A stretch of DNA of 64,000 bases, from NCBI GenBank assembly GCA_002432805.1, contig DJGV01000008.1:42434-106433 (forward strand), written 5' to 3'. The notes under the pieces were generated by a model. It was not told the origin of the DNA, did not search any database, and was given only the letters and a program-made list of their open reading frames with translations. Made by a program: the position numbers and the translations under genes. Shown piece after piece: positions 53,291 to 61,846 of the stretch (positions are counted from its first letter, which is position 1; the number at the start of each line of letters is the position of its first letter). Source of the stretch: Fervidobacterium sp. UBA5837. GTDB taxonomy: Bacteria; Thermotogota; Thermotogae; Thermotogales; Fervidobacteriaceae.

Positions 53291-54406
53291 TCACATGTGT
53301 GCAAGTCTTTCATATACACTGATGTGAGTTCTTCTATCTGTAACAATTGGTACGATCATCTCTTTTGATGGTTCGATAGATTTTGAAATCGTGATTGCGG
53401 CCTCAACGAGCATCCGCTTTGTTATCTTCTTTTGCTTTTCAACAGCTGCCTTCATTATACCAGGGAATGCAAGTAGATTGTTCACTTGATTTGGAAAATC
53501 TGATCTTCCTGTAGCAACTATGAACGCACCATTTTCGTATGCCAAATTCGGATCAATCTCTGGCAGAGGATTTGCAAGTGCAAAAATTACAGGTTTCTTG
53601 TTCATTTTTCTTACATCATCACCATTCAATATATTGCCTTTCGAAACACCTATGAACAGATCAGCTTCTTTTAAGGCATCACTCAATGTACCTTTGACAT
53701 TATTCGGATTGGTCAGATTTGCGATTTCTCGATGATAGTCATGTAAAGACGTCTCACTGTTGAGTATACCATGTATATCACAGGCTAAAATATGCTTTGC
53801 ACCAAATTCGATCAACAGTTTGACGATATTATACCCCGCTGCACCGATACCATTAACCACTATTTTTACTTCATCGAGTTTCTTTCCTACCAAACTCAGC
53901 GCGTTTATCACACCAGCTAGAACAACAACTGCTGTTCCTTGTTGATCATCGTGGAATACCGGTATTGTCATTTCTGTATCCAATTTCCTAAGTATTTCAA
54001 AGCACCTTGGTGCCGAAATGTCTTCCAAATTTATCCCACCAAATGATGGTTCCAAGGCCTTTACAATTTTCACTATCTCATCACTATCCTGAGTTGAAAT
54101 GCACAATGGAAATGCGTCCAAGTTCCCGAATTCCTTGAAGAGCATCGCTTTTCCTTCCATAACTGGTAAGGCTCCGTACGGTCCTATGTTACCAAGGCCA
54201 AGTACTGCGCTTCCATCGCTTATAACGGCGATTACATTATTTCTCCTCGTATACAGGAACGTGTTGTTTGGTATTTCAGCACATGCTTGAGCTACTTTTG
54301 CAACACCCGGTGTATAAAGTAGACTAAGGTTATCGCTCGTTACCTCAATTGGTGATATGATTCGATACTTTCCAGACAAAGCTTGGTGAAGAGAGAGTTC
54401 ATCCAT
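53291..54406 (-). CDS. Malic enzyme (NAD(P)-dependent, decarboxylating)
   Basis: 371 residues, the short prokaryotic type. It converts malate to pyruvate and CO2. Tyr in LLYTPGVA and Lys in VMEGKAMLFKEF are catalytic, EPSFGGINLEDISAPRCFEI and IPVFHDDQQGTA give the metal ligands, and VVNGIGAAGYNIVKLL is the dinucleotide site. ATG at 54406 has GGAGG 8 bases before it. Confidence 0.94.
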   Translation of the reverse strand: MDELSLHQALSGKYRIISPIEVTSDNLSLLYTPGVAKVAQACAEIPNNTFLYTRRNNVIAVISDGSAVLGLGNIGPYGALPVMEGKAMLFKEFGNLDAFPLCISTQDSDEIVKIVKALEPSFGGINLEDISAPRCFEILRKLDTEMTIPVFHDDQQGTAVVVLAGVINALSLVGKKLDEVKIVVNGIGAAGYNIVKLLIEFGAKHILACDIHGILNSETSLHDYHREIANLTNPNNVKGTLSDALKEADLFIGVSKGNILNGDDVRKMNKKPVIFALANPLPEIDPNLAYENGAFIVATGRSDFPNQVNNLLAFPGIMKAAVEKQKKITKRMLVEAAITISKSIEPSKEMIVPIVTDRRTHISVYERLAHM

Positions 54407-54509
54407 GTCCGCAACCTCCTTTGAGGGGCTTAAATCAATATTGACTTTTTCTACTTTCTGAAACAATTTGAAAAATACACGTTTACATAACAAAATACGT
54501 TCAAGTTTG

Positions 54510-54518
54510 TGCTATAAT
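54510..54518 (+). promoter_or_regulatory. Extended -10 promoter of the GGDEF-EAL gene
   Basis: TGCTATAAT about 54 bases before the first possible start; no good -35. Confidence 0.5.
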
Positions 54519-54571
54519 CAAACTGTATTTACTTCAACCTTATTACCTCATTCTTATTAACTATTGGGCTG

Positions 54572-57202
54572 GTGACAACTTGGATGCTTGTAGTCTATAA
54601 AAGTCTTGCCATTTGTTCCATGTTCGTCTCTGTATTTTCAGTATATTACGCATATGACAGAAAAGTACACGAAATATCCAAGAGTGTTCTATTCATCACG
54701 CTAATAAATTCTGTAGCCTCTCTTTTAGAATATTTGAAATATGAGACACCATATTCGCTATCTTTAGAAAAACTACAAAATCACATATTACTTTACGTAC
54801 CTGCTTTAGTTTACTCCTTTTTCAAAGCTTTTCTCTCTGACAAGTCAAAAGAAGAGTCCAGAAAATTGGAGATCTCACTTTACGTCATAACGATACTCTA
54901 CTCAATTTTAGCATTAACTAACAATTTACACAACCTCTTTTGGACAGGTACCATAGAAAATGCGTATTATGTAGGCATTTCAAGGCCAGCTGATGGAATT
55001 CTAGCTTACGCATATTATGTGTTTCTTGCAATCGTTATGTTACTTGTTGCGGTAAAACTGATGAAAAATGAAAAGCTCCTCTTCAAGACAAAATATCGCA
55101 TCACAGTTATATTCAGCATACTAGCCGCTATAAATGTTTTTGCCTTCTCCATGAATCTTAACTTCTCAATTAGTGTTTTTACACTTAGTGTCGGCGTACT
55201 GATAGTAGAATTTGCTGCCGTAAGCTATTTTTGGAGAAGAAATAGCCTGGGCTTGAGATCAAGATTTCTTGAAAAGTCAAGAGATGGATTCATTGTGACA
55301 GATAACAATGGATACGTAATGGACATAAACCAAGAGGCTCTTAGTTTTTTGAACGAATCATACGGAAATGTCATAGGCAGAAAGAATGAATTCGTTGAAA
55401 GTTTACTAAAGAACTCGAATGACAAGAATCAGATCATCGAACTTTCTGGTAAACATTTTCTCTGTGTACCTGTGAGGTTCGATGGCGGTACGGTTGTTAG
55501 TATACGAAACATATCATCAGAGATTCTTGCCGAAAAGCAAAAGGAGAATCTGTCTATTTCGTTGAACTCGCTTTTTCAAAATATTCCCGACGGCGTTGCG
55601 ATATTGACTACTGATGGAGAGGTAGTTGACTGTAACGAAAGTTTCGTGAATATGTTTGGTTATCAGAAAGATTATGTGGATGGAAAACTTATCGATGATC
55701 TAATCGCGCCAGAAAATCTAAAGAGTGAATCAAGAGAGTTAAGAGAGCTTGCAATTAGTCAGAAGACTCTCAAAGCAAACACAATTGCAAGGAGAAAAGA
55801 TGGGAAACTTATCGACGTAAGGCTGACTGTGTCGACAATTTCAACCGATGCTGAAGAGCTGCTTTACGCAATTTACACAGACGTCTCAGCTGAAAAGGAA
55901 ATCATGAAGGCCGCGAAAAATTCCATAGAGAAGGATTTACTTACTGGTCTGTACAGTCGCTTCTACTTTATGAGGAAATTGACGAACGTCACGGAATTTT
56001 CTTCATCGTATGAGTATAATGCTGTTATATTCATAGATATTCAAGATTTTAGAACGGTAAATAGCTCAAAAGGCCATACATTTGGTGATAAGGTACTAAT
56101 AGAAGTTGCGAGAAGATTGAAAAGTTCTTTGAGAGAAGTAGATACCGTTGCAAGGGCAGATGCCGATGAATTTTGGATATTGATAGAAAAAGTTGGGAAC
56201 AATTATTCGGATGCAAGAGAACGTATCAAAAACATTCTTTCGAAAATGCTTCAAGAACTTTCAAAACCATACGATATCGATGATGAAAGAATCGAAATGG
56301 ATTTTTATGTTGCCATATACATCTTCAACATTATGGATAAAGTTGAAGAGATATTGAGAAAGGGCAATTTAGCGCTTGAAAATGCAAAGACGTCTGAAAA
56401 TAGAATTGCGTATTACAACATCATGATGGATAACGAGTTGAAGGAGAGAGTTTCCAAGGAAAGGGATTTTAGAGAGGCATTCTACAATGGGAATGTCAGA
56501 GTGTTTTTGCAACCTATCTGCAATTATGGTGGAAAGATGATTGGCGCTGAAGCGCTGCTAAGATGGATAAGCACAGATGGTAAGATAATACCACCCGCTG
56601 AGTTCATTCACCATATAGAAGAAAACGGCATGATCGTTTTGGTCGGTGAGGAAGTACTGCGGCAAGTGTGTGAGGTATTGAAAAAAACCAAAGATCGTCT
56701 ACCTTTCGTAGATGTCAACATAAGCCCTGTGCAGCTTCGAATTCAAAATATGGCTGATAGATTTTCGGAGATTATTTTGTCCAATGGCGTTGATCCAACA
56801 CGGATAGTATTGGAAATCACAGAGAACATCTTGATAGAACTGAATCAAACAGTGAAAAACAACATAGACAAGTTGATGAGATTAGGTTGCCAAATCTGTA
56901 TAGATGATTTTGGAACCGGTTATTCATCTCTTTCTTATCTCACACTCTTTCCACTTAGTAAGATCAAAATAGATAGATCATTTGTATCTAAGCTGCCAGA
57001 TGATAAGTATTCTCTGAAATTACTCGAGGCCGTATACGATATTGCAAGATCCTTTGAAATAGATGCAATACCAGAAGGTGTAGAAAATGCCAAGCAATTG
57101 CAAATACTCTCCATGATAGGCTATAAATTCTTCCAAGGATACTATTTTGCCAAACCTATGCCCGTCGATGAATTCATGCAGCGTCTTGATAAGAATTCTT
57201 GA
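54572..57202 (+). CDS. 7TM-PAS-PAS-GGDEF-EAL cyclic-di-GMP protein
   Basis: 876-residue membrane protein. Seven hydrophobic helices in about 1-225 resemble the 7TM sensor found on some histidine kinases. Two PAS domains follow (about 228-315 and 335-440). The GGDEF domain has DLLTGLYSRFYF, but its active site reads DADEF instead of GGDEF, so cyclase activity is doubtful. The EAL domain (about 630-876) keeps GAEALLRW, NISPVQL, EITENILIE and DDFGTGYSSLSYL, so phosphodiesterase activity is likely. Start GTG 54572 or ATG 54584. Net function probably c-di-GMP breakdown. Confidence 0.92.
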   Translation: MTTWMLVVYKSLAICSMFVSVFSVYYAYDRKVHEISKSVLFITLINSVASLLEYLKYETPYSLSLEKLQNHILLYVPALVYSFFKAFLSDKSKEESRKLEISLYVITILYSILALTNNLHNLFWTGTIENAYYVGISRPADGILAYAYYVFLAIVMLLVAVKLMKNEKLLFKTKYRITVIFSILAAINVFAFSMNLNFSISVFTLSVGVLIVEFAAVSYFWRRNSLGLRSRFLEKSRDGFIVTDNNGYVMDINQEALSFLNESYGNVIGRKNEFVESLLKNSNDKNQIIELSGKHFLCVPVRFDGGTVVSIRNISSEILAEKQKENLSISLNSLFQNIPDGVAILTTDGEVVDCNESFVNMFGYQKDYVDGKLIDDLIAPENLKSESRELRELAISQKTLKANTIARRKDGKLIDVRLTVSTISTDAEELLYAIYTDVSAEKEIMKAAKNSIEKDLLTGLYSRFYFMRKLTNVTEFSSSYEYNAVIFIDIQDFRTVNSSKGHTFGDKVLIEVARRLKSSLREVDTVARADADEFWILIEKVGNNYSDARERIKNILSKMLQELSKPYDIDDERIEMDFYVAIYIFNIMDKVEEILRKGNLALENAKTSENRIAYYNIMMDNELKERVSKERDFREAFYNGNVRVFLQPICNYGGKMIGAEALLRWISTDGKIIPPAEFIHHIEENGMIVLVGEEVLRQVCEVLKKTKDRLPFVDVNISPVQLRIQNMADRFSEIILSNGVDPTRIVLEITENILIELNQTVKNNIDKLMRLGCQICIDDFGTGYSSLSYLTLFPLSKIKIDRSFVSKLPDDKYSLKLLEAVYDIARSFEIDAIPEGVENAKQLQILSMIGYKFFQGYYFAKPMPVDEFMQRLDKNS

Positions 57203-57253
57203 TGAGAATTGTGATTATTGTCAAGAGCGCTTGTATCTACGCGAGGTGGTAAA

Positions 57254-57967
57254 GTGAGCTTGTTAAATGTATCATTCTCACCTGATTTTCTGTTGAGTAG
57301 TAGAGAAGATAAAGAGAGTCATTTCGATGCATGCGTTGTTATAGATGTGCTGAGGGCAACCTCTACGATAGTCACTGCACTGAGTAATGGTGCAAGCGAG
57401 GTTCTTCCGGTATTGAATTTGGAAGATGCCATCGAATTCGACAAGAAAGGTTATTTGATTGGTGGCGAGCGAGGTGGGATTAAACCAAGTGGATTTGCAC
57501 TTGGTAATTCTCCTGTCGAGTATCGCATGGATGTTGTCATGAATAAGCGGATATGTCTGACGACGACAAACGGTACAAAAGCACTGATCAATGCAAGAAA
57601 ATTGGCAAGTGACATATACGTTGCATCCTTTTTGAATTTGTCAGCCACTGTCGAAAAGTTAAGCAAATACGAAAATATAGCGATAATTTGTGCAGGCAAC
57701 GATGGTGATGTATCGTATGAAGACACACAACTTGCTGGTTGTATAGTTGAGAAATTACATGCTATTCGCGGCTATGACCTTTCAGATTCTGCCCTCATTG
57801 CATTTAATCTTTGGCAAAAACTTGGAAGGCCACAATTTACAGGTAGTCATGCAAGGAAACTAATCAAACTTGGTTTTGAAAGAGATGTGGAATATTGTTC
57901 AAGCATCGATGTTAATAGTATCGTTGCTCTATACGATGGTGAAGTGATAAGAAAGTTCGAAGGTTAA
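57254..57967 (+). CDS. comB: ComB family 2-phosphosulfolactate phosphatase
   Basis: About 237 residues. ACVVIDVLRATSTIVTAL, GGERGGIKPSGFALGNSP, TTTNGTKAL and ICAGNDGDVSYEDTQLAG are diagnostic. In methanogens the enzyme makes sulfolactate for coenzyme M; in bacteria the role is unclear. GTG at 57254 has GAGGT 6 bases upstream, preferred to an upstream in-frame start. The next gene is 13 bases downstream. Confidence 0.92.
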   Translation: MSLLNVSFSPDFLLSSREDKESHFDACVVIDVLRATSTIVTALSNGASEVLPVLNLEDAIEFDKKGYLIGGERGGIKPSGFALGNSPVEYRMDVVMNKRICLTTTNGTKALINARKLASDIYVASFLNLSATVEKLSKYENIAIICAGNDGDVSYEDTQLAGCIVEKLHAIRGYDLSDSALIAFNLWQKLGRPQFTGSHARKLIKLGFERDVEYCSSIDVNSIVALYDGEVIRKFEG

Positions 57968-57980
57968 TGGAGGAATGGAG

Positions 57981-58691
57981 ATGCACAATCTTTTGTTCTT
58001 ACTCTTGGAATACCTAGTGTCTGCTTTGATAATACTTTTAGCCTTGCGATTCATGAAAAAAGAAGGTGCGTACGTAGCGCTCACTACGCTCATAATCGCT
58101 TCAAATCTTGGCGTTGCCAAGTTGTTCAATTTATTTGGGATGGAAGTCACCGCAGCTAACATGAGTATGGGTATGGCGTTTGTGATATATTCAATCATCA
58201 CAGAAGTATACGGACAAAGCGAGGGAAGAAAGGCAGTGTGGATAGGATTTTTCGCACAATTCGCCTTCTTATCTTTGGGTTTGATTTACACGGGATACAT
58301 GCCATCTCAAAACGACTTAGCTCAGAATTACTTATCACAGGCATTTTCTCTTACTCCAAGAATTGCATTAGGTAGTTGGATTGCATTCCTTGTGTCTGGT
58401 TATGTTGCCGTTTGGGTTTACAGTATGCTAAAGGGAAAGACTAAAATCTGGATGAGAAACAATGCCTCTACAAAGATTGGACAGATAGTGGATAACATGA
58501 TATTTGTAACGATAGCATTTGCAGGATTAGTAGATTGGACAACGTATTTTCAGATCTTCCTAACTACAACGTTGATGGAGATTGCATTAGACTACGTTGA
58601 TACATGGGTTGTATACGTTGGCATCAAATTTCTCAAAAACGACGGAAGCAATGGGGTAGATAGCGAGATTATAAATTCTCAAAAGGCGTGA
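57981..58691 (+). CDS. VUT/YhhQ family vitamin or queuosine-precursor transporter
   Basis: 236 residues with six or seven hydrophobic helices. ALTTLIIASNLGVAKLF, VIYSIITEVYGQSEGRKAVWIGF and KIGQIVDNMIFVTIAF are family signatures. These act alone as importers of deazapurine precursors of queuosine. ATG at 57981 follows GGAGG by 7 bases. Downstream of comB in one likely transcript. Confidence 0.9.
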   Translation: MHNLLFLLLEYLVSALIILLALRFMKKEGAYVALTTLIIASNLGVAKLFNLFGMEVTAANMSMGMAFVIYSIITEVYGQSEGRKAVWIGFFAQFAFLSLGLIYTGYMPSQNDLAQNYLSQAFSLTPRIALGSWIAFLVSGYVAVWVYSMLKGKTKIWMRNNASTKIGQIVDNMIFVTIAFAGLVDWTTYFQIFLTTTLMEIALDYVDTWVVYVGIKFLKNDGSNGVDSEIINSQKA

Positions 58692-58720
58692 TGTATGTTA
58701 CATGTCTTATCTCCGATGTG

Positions 58721-58729
58721 TGATATGAT
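58721..58729 (+). promoter_or_regulatory. Extended -10 promoter of the cupin gene
   Basis: TGATATGAT about 44 bases upstream of the ATG at 58773. Confidence 0.4.
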
Positions 58730-58772
58730 AACGTTAGAATAAGAAACACAAACACATCTGGAGGTGAGGCAT

Positions 58773-59090
58773 ATGGTATTCAAAGTTTCGGATGCTCAAA
58801 ACCTTAGCAAAGAATTCGGACTTGAAAGAAGGAAGTTCTACGAATCTGATAAGGCCATCGTTGCTCAAATTGTTCTTGAACCTGGTACGCATTTGAAAAA
58901 ACACGGTTCTGAAGAATTTGCACTCATTTACATCATATCGGGAAGTATAGAAGTTGAAACAGACACCGAAACATACGAGGCACAAGAAGGCACTTTACTC
59001 GAATTTCAGCCAAAGGAACAACACGGCTTTACCAATAAGGGTGATACTACGGCGAAGGTGTTGGTGGTCAGAATCAAAGAACCAAAGTGA
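58773..59090 (+). CDS. Cupin domain protein
   Basis: 105 residues, a single small beta-barrel. Cupin motif 1 is PGTHLKKHGSEEFALIYIISG and motif 2 is FQPKEQHGFTNKG; the His-His-Glu-His metal set is approximately kept. ATG at 58773 is 8 bases after GGAGG. Function cannot be assigned. It is the last gene with native base composition before the island. Confidence 0.88.
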   Translation: MVFKVSDAQNLSKEFGLERRKFYESDKAIVAQIVLEPGTHLKKHGSEEFALIYIISGSIEVETDTETYEAQEGTLLEFQPKEQHGFTNKGDTTAKVLVVRIKEPK

Positions 59091-59112
59091 GAAAGACAAG
59101 TATCGTGAAAAT

Positions 59113-59128
59113 CGCCCCATTTGGGGCG
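59113..59128 (+). other. GC hairpin without T-run, probable truncated terminator at the island junction
   Basis: CGCCCC-ATTT-GGGGCG, 22 bases after the cupin stop, looks like the stem of a native terminator. The expected T-run is replaced by GTCAGACAGGG, so the chromosome-island joint may lie at about 59128. Confidence 0.4.
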
Positions 59129-59153
59129 GTCAGACAGGGATTATTAATTCCTG

Positions 59154-59195
59154 AACGGCATAGTCGTTGATATTCGGCTATGCCGTTTTTCGTTT
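59154..59195 (+). terminator. Intrinsic terminator
   Basis: AACGGCATAG (59154-59163) pairs with CTATGCCGTT (59178-59187), followed by TTTCGTTT. It also lies at the 3' end of the recombinase remnant. Confidence 0.7.
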
Positions 59196-59372
59196 AGTTT
59201 GGCAAGTGACAGCACCAATGCAGTTATAGAAAATTAGAATCCGCCAGGTTCTGCGGCCATCTACCTTTTCAGCCTTGAATACTATAATTTTGTCAATGAA
59301 CTCTCGGATAATCTTTGCATCCAATTCTGTAATTTCTGTATACTTTTTAATCAGTGTCAGAAAGCGGAATGT
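59178..59372 (-). pseudogene. C-terminal remnant of a large serine recombinase
   Basis: On the minus strand about 62 codons read FLTLIKKYTEITELDAKIIR followed by EFIDKIIVFKAEKVDG and ILIFYNCIGAV, the C-terminal tail (DUF4368-like) of the large serine recombinases of clostridial conjugative and mobilisable elements. The catalytic N-terminus and recombinase domain are missing; the upstream side runs into an unrelated gene on the other strand. It is a scar of a mobile element that carried this island. Confidence 0.7.
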
Positions 59373-59384
59373 TATTATAAATCT

Positions 59385-60110
59385 GCGCCGATACAAAAAA
59401 TATTCAGCGGAAGTAGTTGAACTATTGAAGAATGCAGACTCGGAGTATATCCCCGCCGATGCTTATGAAGCGGTGAATGACAAACTCCTATATAGGCAAC
59501 ATGAAATATTGAAGTTTACGGCGGATCATCAAAGTAGTTCATTCTCGTACATTGACTCGAGAAAAATGTTGGAGAAGAGAGGCTTTCTTAAAAATCAACT
59601 TTCTGAAGATATGACGCGATTACTAAACGAGTTGCTGGATGTTAGAAACTGGACATTCCATAATCCTCAATCACTAATGGTTGCTGCGAAAGAAGCCATG
59701 GAAAAGAATATTCCCGATGCTCTAAAGGGCATAGCAAAGGTCACGCCGCAATTAAATCCGATTCCCGTCCCGGTTGTTGACAAATATGAGTTGCTCTTGC
59801 TTCGCTGGCAATTCATACGGAAGAGCACATTGAGCAGTTTGGATCTGTTCTTCAAGCGATGAAAACAGATTATCAGGAAATGTATGATCCAATTGAAAAT
59901 AAGCCCTTCTTGCTCTCTCCGGGTGGTTTTTCATCGGCAGTTCAATATATTGATCACCACGGTGTATCACGACTAACTGATATGAGCAGCGACATCTCTC
60001 AAATATCGATGGCGATTCAAAAATCAAAATATGATAGGACTGGTGAAAAATTAAAAGAGTGGGTAGTCCGTTTTAATGGCGAAAGCACCGAGGAGGGGCC
60101 TTCAGAATGA
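59385..60110 (+). pseudogene. Unknown mobile-element gene, 5'-truncated and frameshifted
   Basis: Frame 1 runs from about 59385 (YKKYSAEVVELLKNAD) to about 59805; the reading then continues in another frame as LAIHTEEHIEQFGSVLQAMK and on to GFSSAVQYIDHHG and ...STEEGPSE at 60110. The frame change lies near the sequence CTTGCTTCGCTGG at about 59803-59812. No start codon with a ribosome site is seen at the left end, where the recombinase scar abuts. I do not recognise the family; the protein looks soluble and helical. Confidence 0.55.
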
Positions 60111-60286
60111 AAAATGGATTAACAAAGAAGCAACTTGCAGACTATGAGCAGCTCTGCCGGGACAGAAACAGCGGACGCGTCCTGACGCCGGATGGCCTGC
60201 GACTGATTTGTGCTGCATGCAATTACGACACGGAAGCTATCGGGAAACACTTTCTGGAGCTGTTACCAAAGATTTGCCCACAATAA
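60107..60286 (+). CDS. Small unknown protein (59 residues)
   Basis: Starts MKNGLTKKQLADYEQLC and ends in KICPQ. ATG overlaps the stop of the preceding reading frame (ATGA) and has AGGAGGGG 8 bases upstream, which argues that it is translated. Three or four Cys are present (LICAACNYD). Unknown family; its base composition matches the island. Confidence 0.55.
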   Translation: MKNGLTKKQLADYEQLCRDRNSGRVLTPDGLRLICAACNYDTEAIGKHFLELLPKICPQ

Positions 60287-60357
60287 GAGGACATTCAAGA
60301 GGCTATAAAGCAAAGATGTACGGTGGAGTAATTCCGAGACGAATAAAATTGAAAAAT

Positions 60358-60399
60358 TTCAAATCTTATATTGACAAATCCTAATTTGAAGCGTACTCT
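60358..60399 (+). promoter_or_regulatory. arsR promoter with candidate operator
   Basis: TTGACA (60371-60376), 17-base spacer, TACTCT (60394-60399). TTCAAAT (60358-60364) and ATTTGAA (60384-60390) form an inverted repeat that brackets the -35 hexamer, a suitable ArsR operator. Confidence 0.6.
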
Positions 60400-60434
60400 T
60401 ATCACATCAGTAGAATTTGATTTGAGGTGAGAAA

Positions 60435-60743
60435 ATGGACTCTTTCCACGAGAAGGATGCGAAGGTGTTTAAAGCCCTGTGTGATCCACGTAGACTTGCG
60501 ATACTAGAACGACTGCGCAGCGGTGAAAGATGCGCTTGTGTGCTGCAGGAAGAGGTGGATATTGGCCAGTCTGGCTTGTCCTATCACATGAAGATTCTTT
60601 GCGAATCAGGTATCGTAGAGAGCAGACAGGAAGGAAAGTGGACACACTATCGTCTGTCGGATGTTGGCTCTGAGTCAGCAATTATGCTTCTTCGCCGGCT
60701 TACCACACCGGACGCACAACAGAAATGCGATTGCTGTAAGTGA
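60435..60743 (+). CDS. arsR: ArsR/SmtB family metalloid-responsive repressor
   Basis: 102-residue winged-helix dimer. CDPRRLAILERLRSGERCACVL holds the alpha3 thiol site (ERCACVL, the ELCVCDL equivalent), followed by the recognition helix GQSGLSYHMKILCESG and the wing REGKWTHYRL. The C-terminus ends KCDCCK, giving extra thiols. It should bind the inverted repeat upstream and release on As(III), Sb(III) or similar thiophilic ions. GAGGTGAGAA precedes the ATG. Confidence 0.93.
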   Translation: MDSFHEKDAKVFKALCDPRRLAILERLRSGERCACVLQEEVDIGQSGLSYHMKILCESGIVESRQEGKWTHYRLSDVGSESAIMLLRRLTTPDAQQKCDCCK

Positions 60744-60772
60744 AAGCCATCCTGAAAAGATGGCTTTTGTTT
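60743..60772 (+). terminator. Terminator-like hairpin between arsR and the permease
   Basis: AAAGCCATC (60743-60751) and GATGGCTTT (60759-60767) form a 9-bp stem with a 7-base loop, followed by TTGTTT. It begins at the arsR stop codon and would reduce read-through into the permease genes. Confidence 0.65.
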
Positions 60773-60828
60773 CCGGCAAAACATCAATTATTCTTGATTT
60801 GACATAAATCTGAAAGCGGGGTTTCTTT

Positions 60829-61830
60829 ATGGGTGTTTGGGATTTTATCCAGAACCAGATTCTTGGTATGAAATGGCTGAATGGGCTGATTGGCTCGCTG
60901 CTCACTTCGTTTGGTCTGGACGTTTCTTCCCGCTGGGGTGGCAGCGCACAGTTCTTTCTTTATGATGTGATAAAGATTACAATTTTGCTTTGTCTGCTGA
61001 TCTTCATCATTAGCTACATTCAGAGCTATTTCCCGCCGGAGCGAAGCAAGAAAATCCTTGGCCGTTTTCACGGCCTCGGGGCGAACAGCATCGCTGCGCT
61101 GCTTGGTACGGTAACGCCTTTTTGCTCCTGCTCATCCATCCCGCTGTTCATCGGTTTTACCAGTGCAGGGTTACCAGTGGGCGTAACATTCTCGTTTCTC
61201 ATCTCCTCGCCGATGGTGGACCTCGGCAGTCTCGCGCTGCTCATGAGCATCTTTGGCGCAAAGGTCGCTATTGTGTACGTGATCTTCGGCCTTGTTGTAG
61301 CAGTAATCGGCGGCACAATTATTCAAAAGCTGCACATGGAACGCTATGTCGAGGACTTCATCAAGAACGCTAGCGACGTGGATATTGAGTCACCAGAGCT
61401 GACGCAACGCGACCGGTTCGTCTATGCCAAGGATCAGGTAGTCAATACCTTTAAAAAAGTGTTTCCTTATATTCTTATCGGCGTAGGTATCGGCGCAGTC
61501 ATCCATAACTGGATTCCAGCAAATGTTGTAGAAGCTGTACTTGGCGGCAGCAATCCATTTGGTGTCATACTTGCTACTATCATCGGCGTACCGATGTATG
61601 CAGATATCTTCGGGACTATTCCAATTGCTGAGGCGCTTTTGTATAAGGGTGCGCAACTCGGCACCGTGCTTTCTTTCATGATGGCAGTCACCACGTTGTC
61701 TCTGCCTTCGCTCATTATGATACGCAAAGCTGTGAAGCCGAAGCTGCTGGCGCTGTTTATAGGTATTTGCACGGTGGGCATCATAATCGTAGGGTATCTA
61801 TTCAATGTACTCCAGCCTTTTCTTGTTTAA
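60829..61830 (+). CDS. DUF318/ArsP-type permease
   Basis: 333-residue membrane protein with about eight helices and a central cytoplasmic loop. The signature TPFCSCSSIPLFIGFTSAGLP in the first half and GVPMYADIFGTIPIAEALL in the second half define the PF03773 permease group, which includes ArsP, an exporter of trivalent organoarsenicals. The paired Cys of FCSCSS are the expected metalloid-binding thiols. Followed within about 20 bases by a second permease fragment. Confidence 0.9.
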   Translation: MGVWDFIQNQILGMKWLNGLIGSLLTSFGLDVSSRWGGSAQFFLYDVIKITILLCLLIFIISYIQSYFPPERSKKILGRFHGLGANSIAALLGTVTPFCSCSSIPLFIGFTSAGLPVGVTFSFLISSPMVDLGSLALLMSIFGAKVAIVYVIFGLVVAVIGGTIIQKLHMERYVEDFIKNASDVDIESPELTQRDRFVYAKDQVVNTFKKVFPYILIGVGIGAVIHNWIPANVVEAVLGGSNPFGVILATIIGVPMYADIFGTIPIAEALLYKGAQLGTVLSFMMAVTTLSLPSLIMIRKAVKPKLLALFIGICTVGIIIVGYLFNVLQPFLV

Positions 61831-61846
61831 GCATGGAGGAGAAGGT

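Noticed and set aside
59275..59400. A plus-strand reading frame extending the unknown gene leftward (MNTIILSMNSRII...)
   Set aside because: It is antisense to the serine-recombinase remnant, and its residues mirror that coding sequence; the true homologous part starts near 59385.
61122..61373. An 83-codon out-of-frame reading inside the DUF318 permease
   Set aside because: It is a shadow of the permease, with no ribosome site and no conservation cues.
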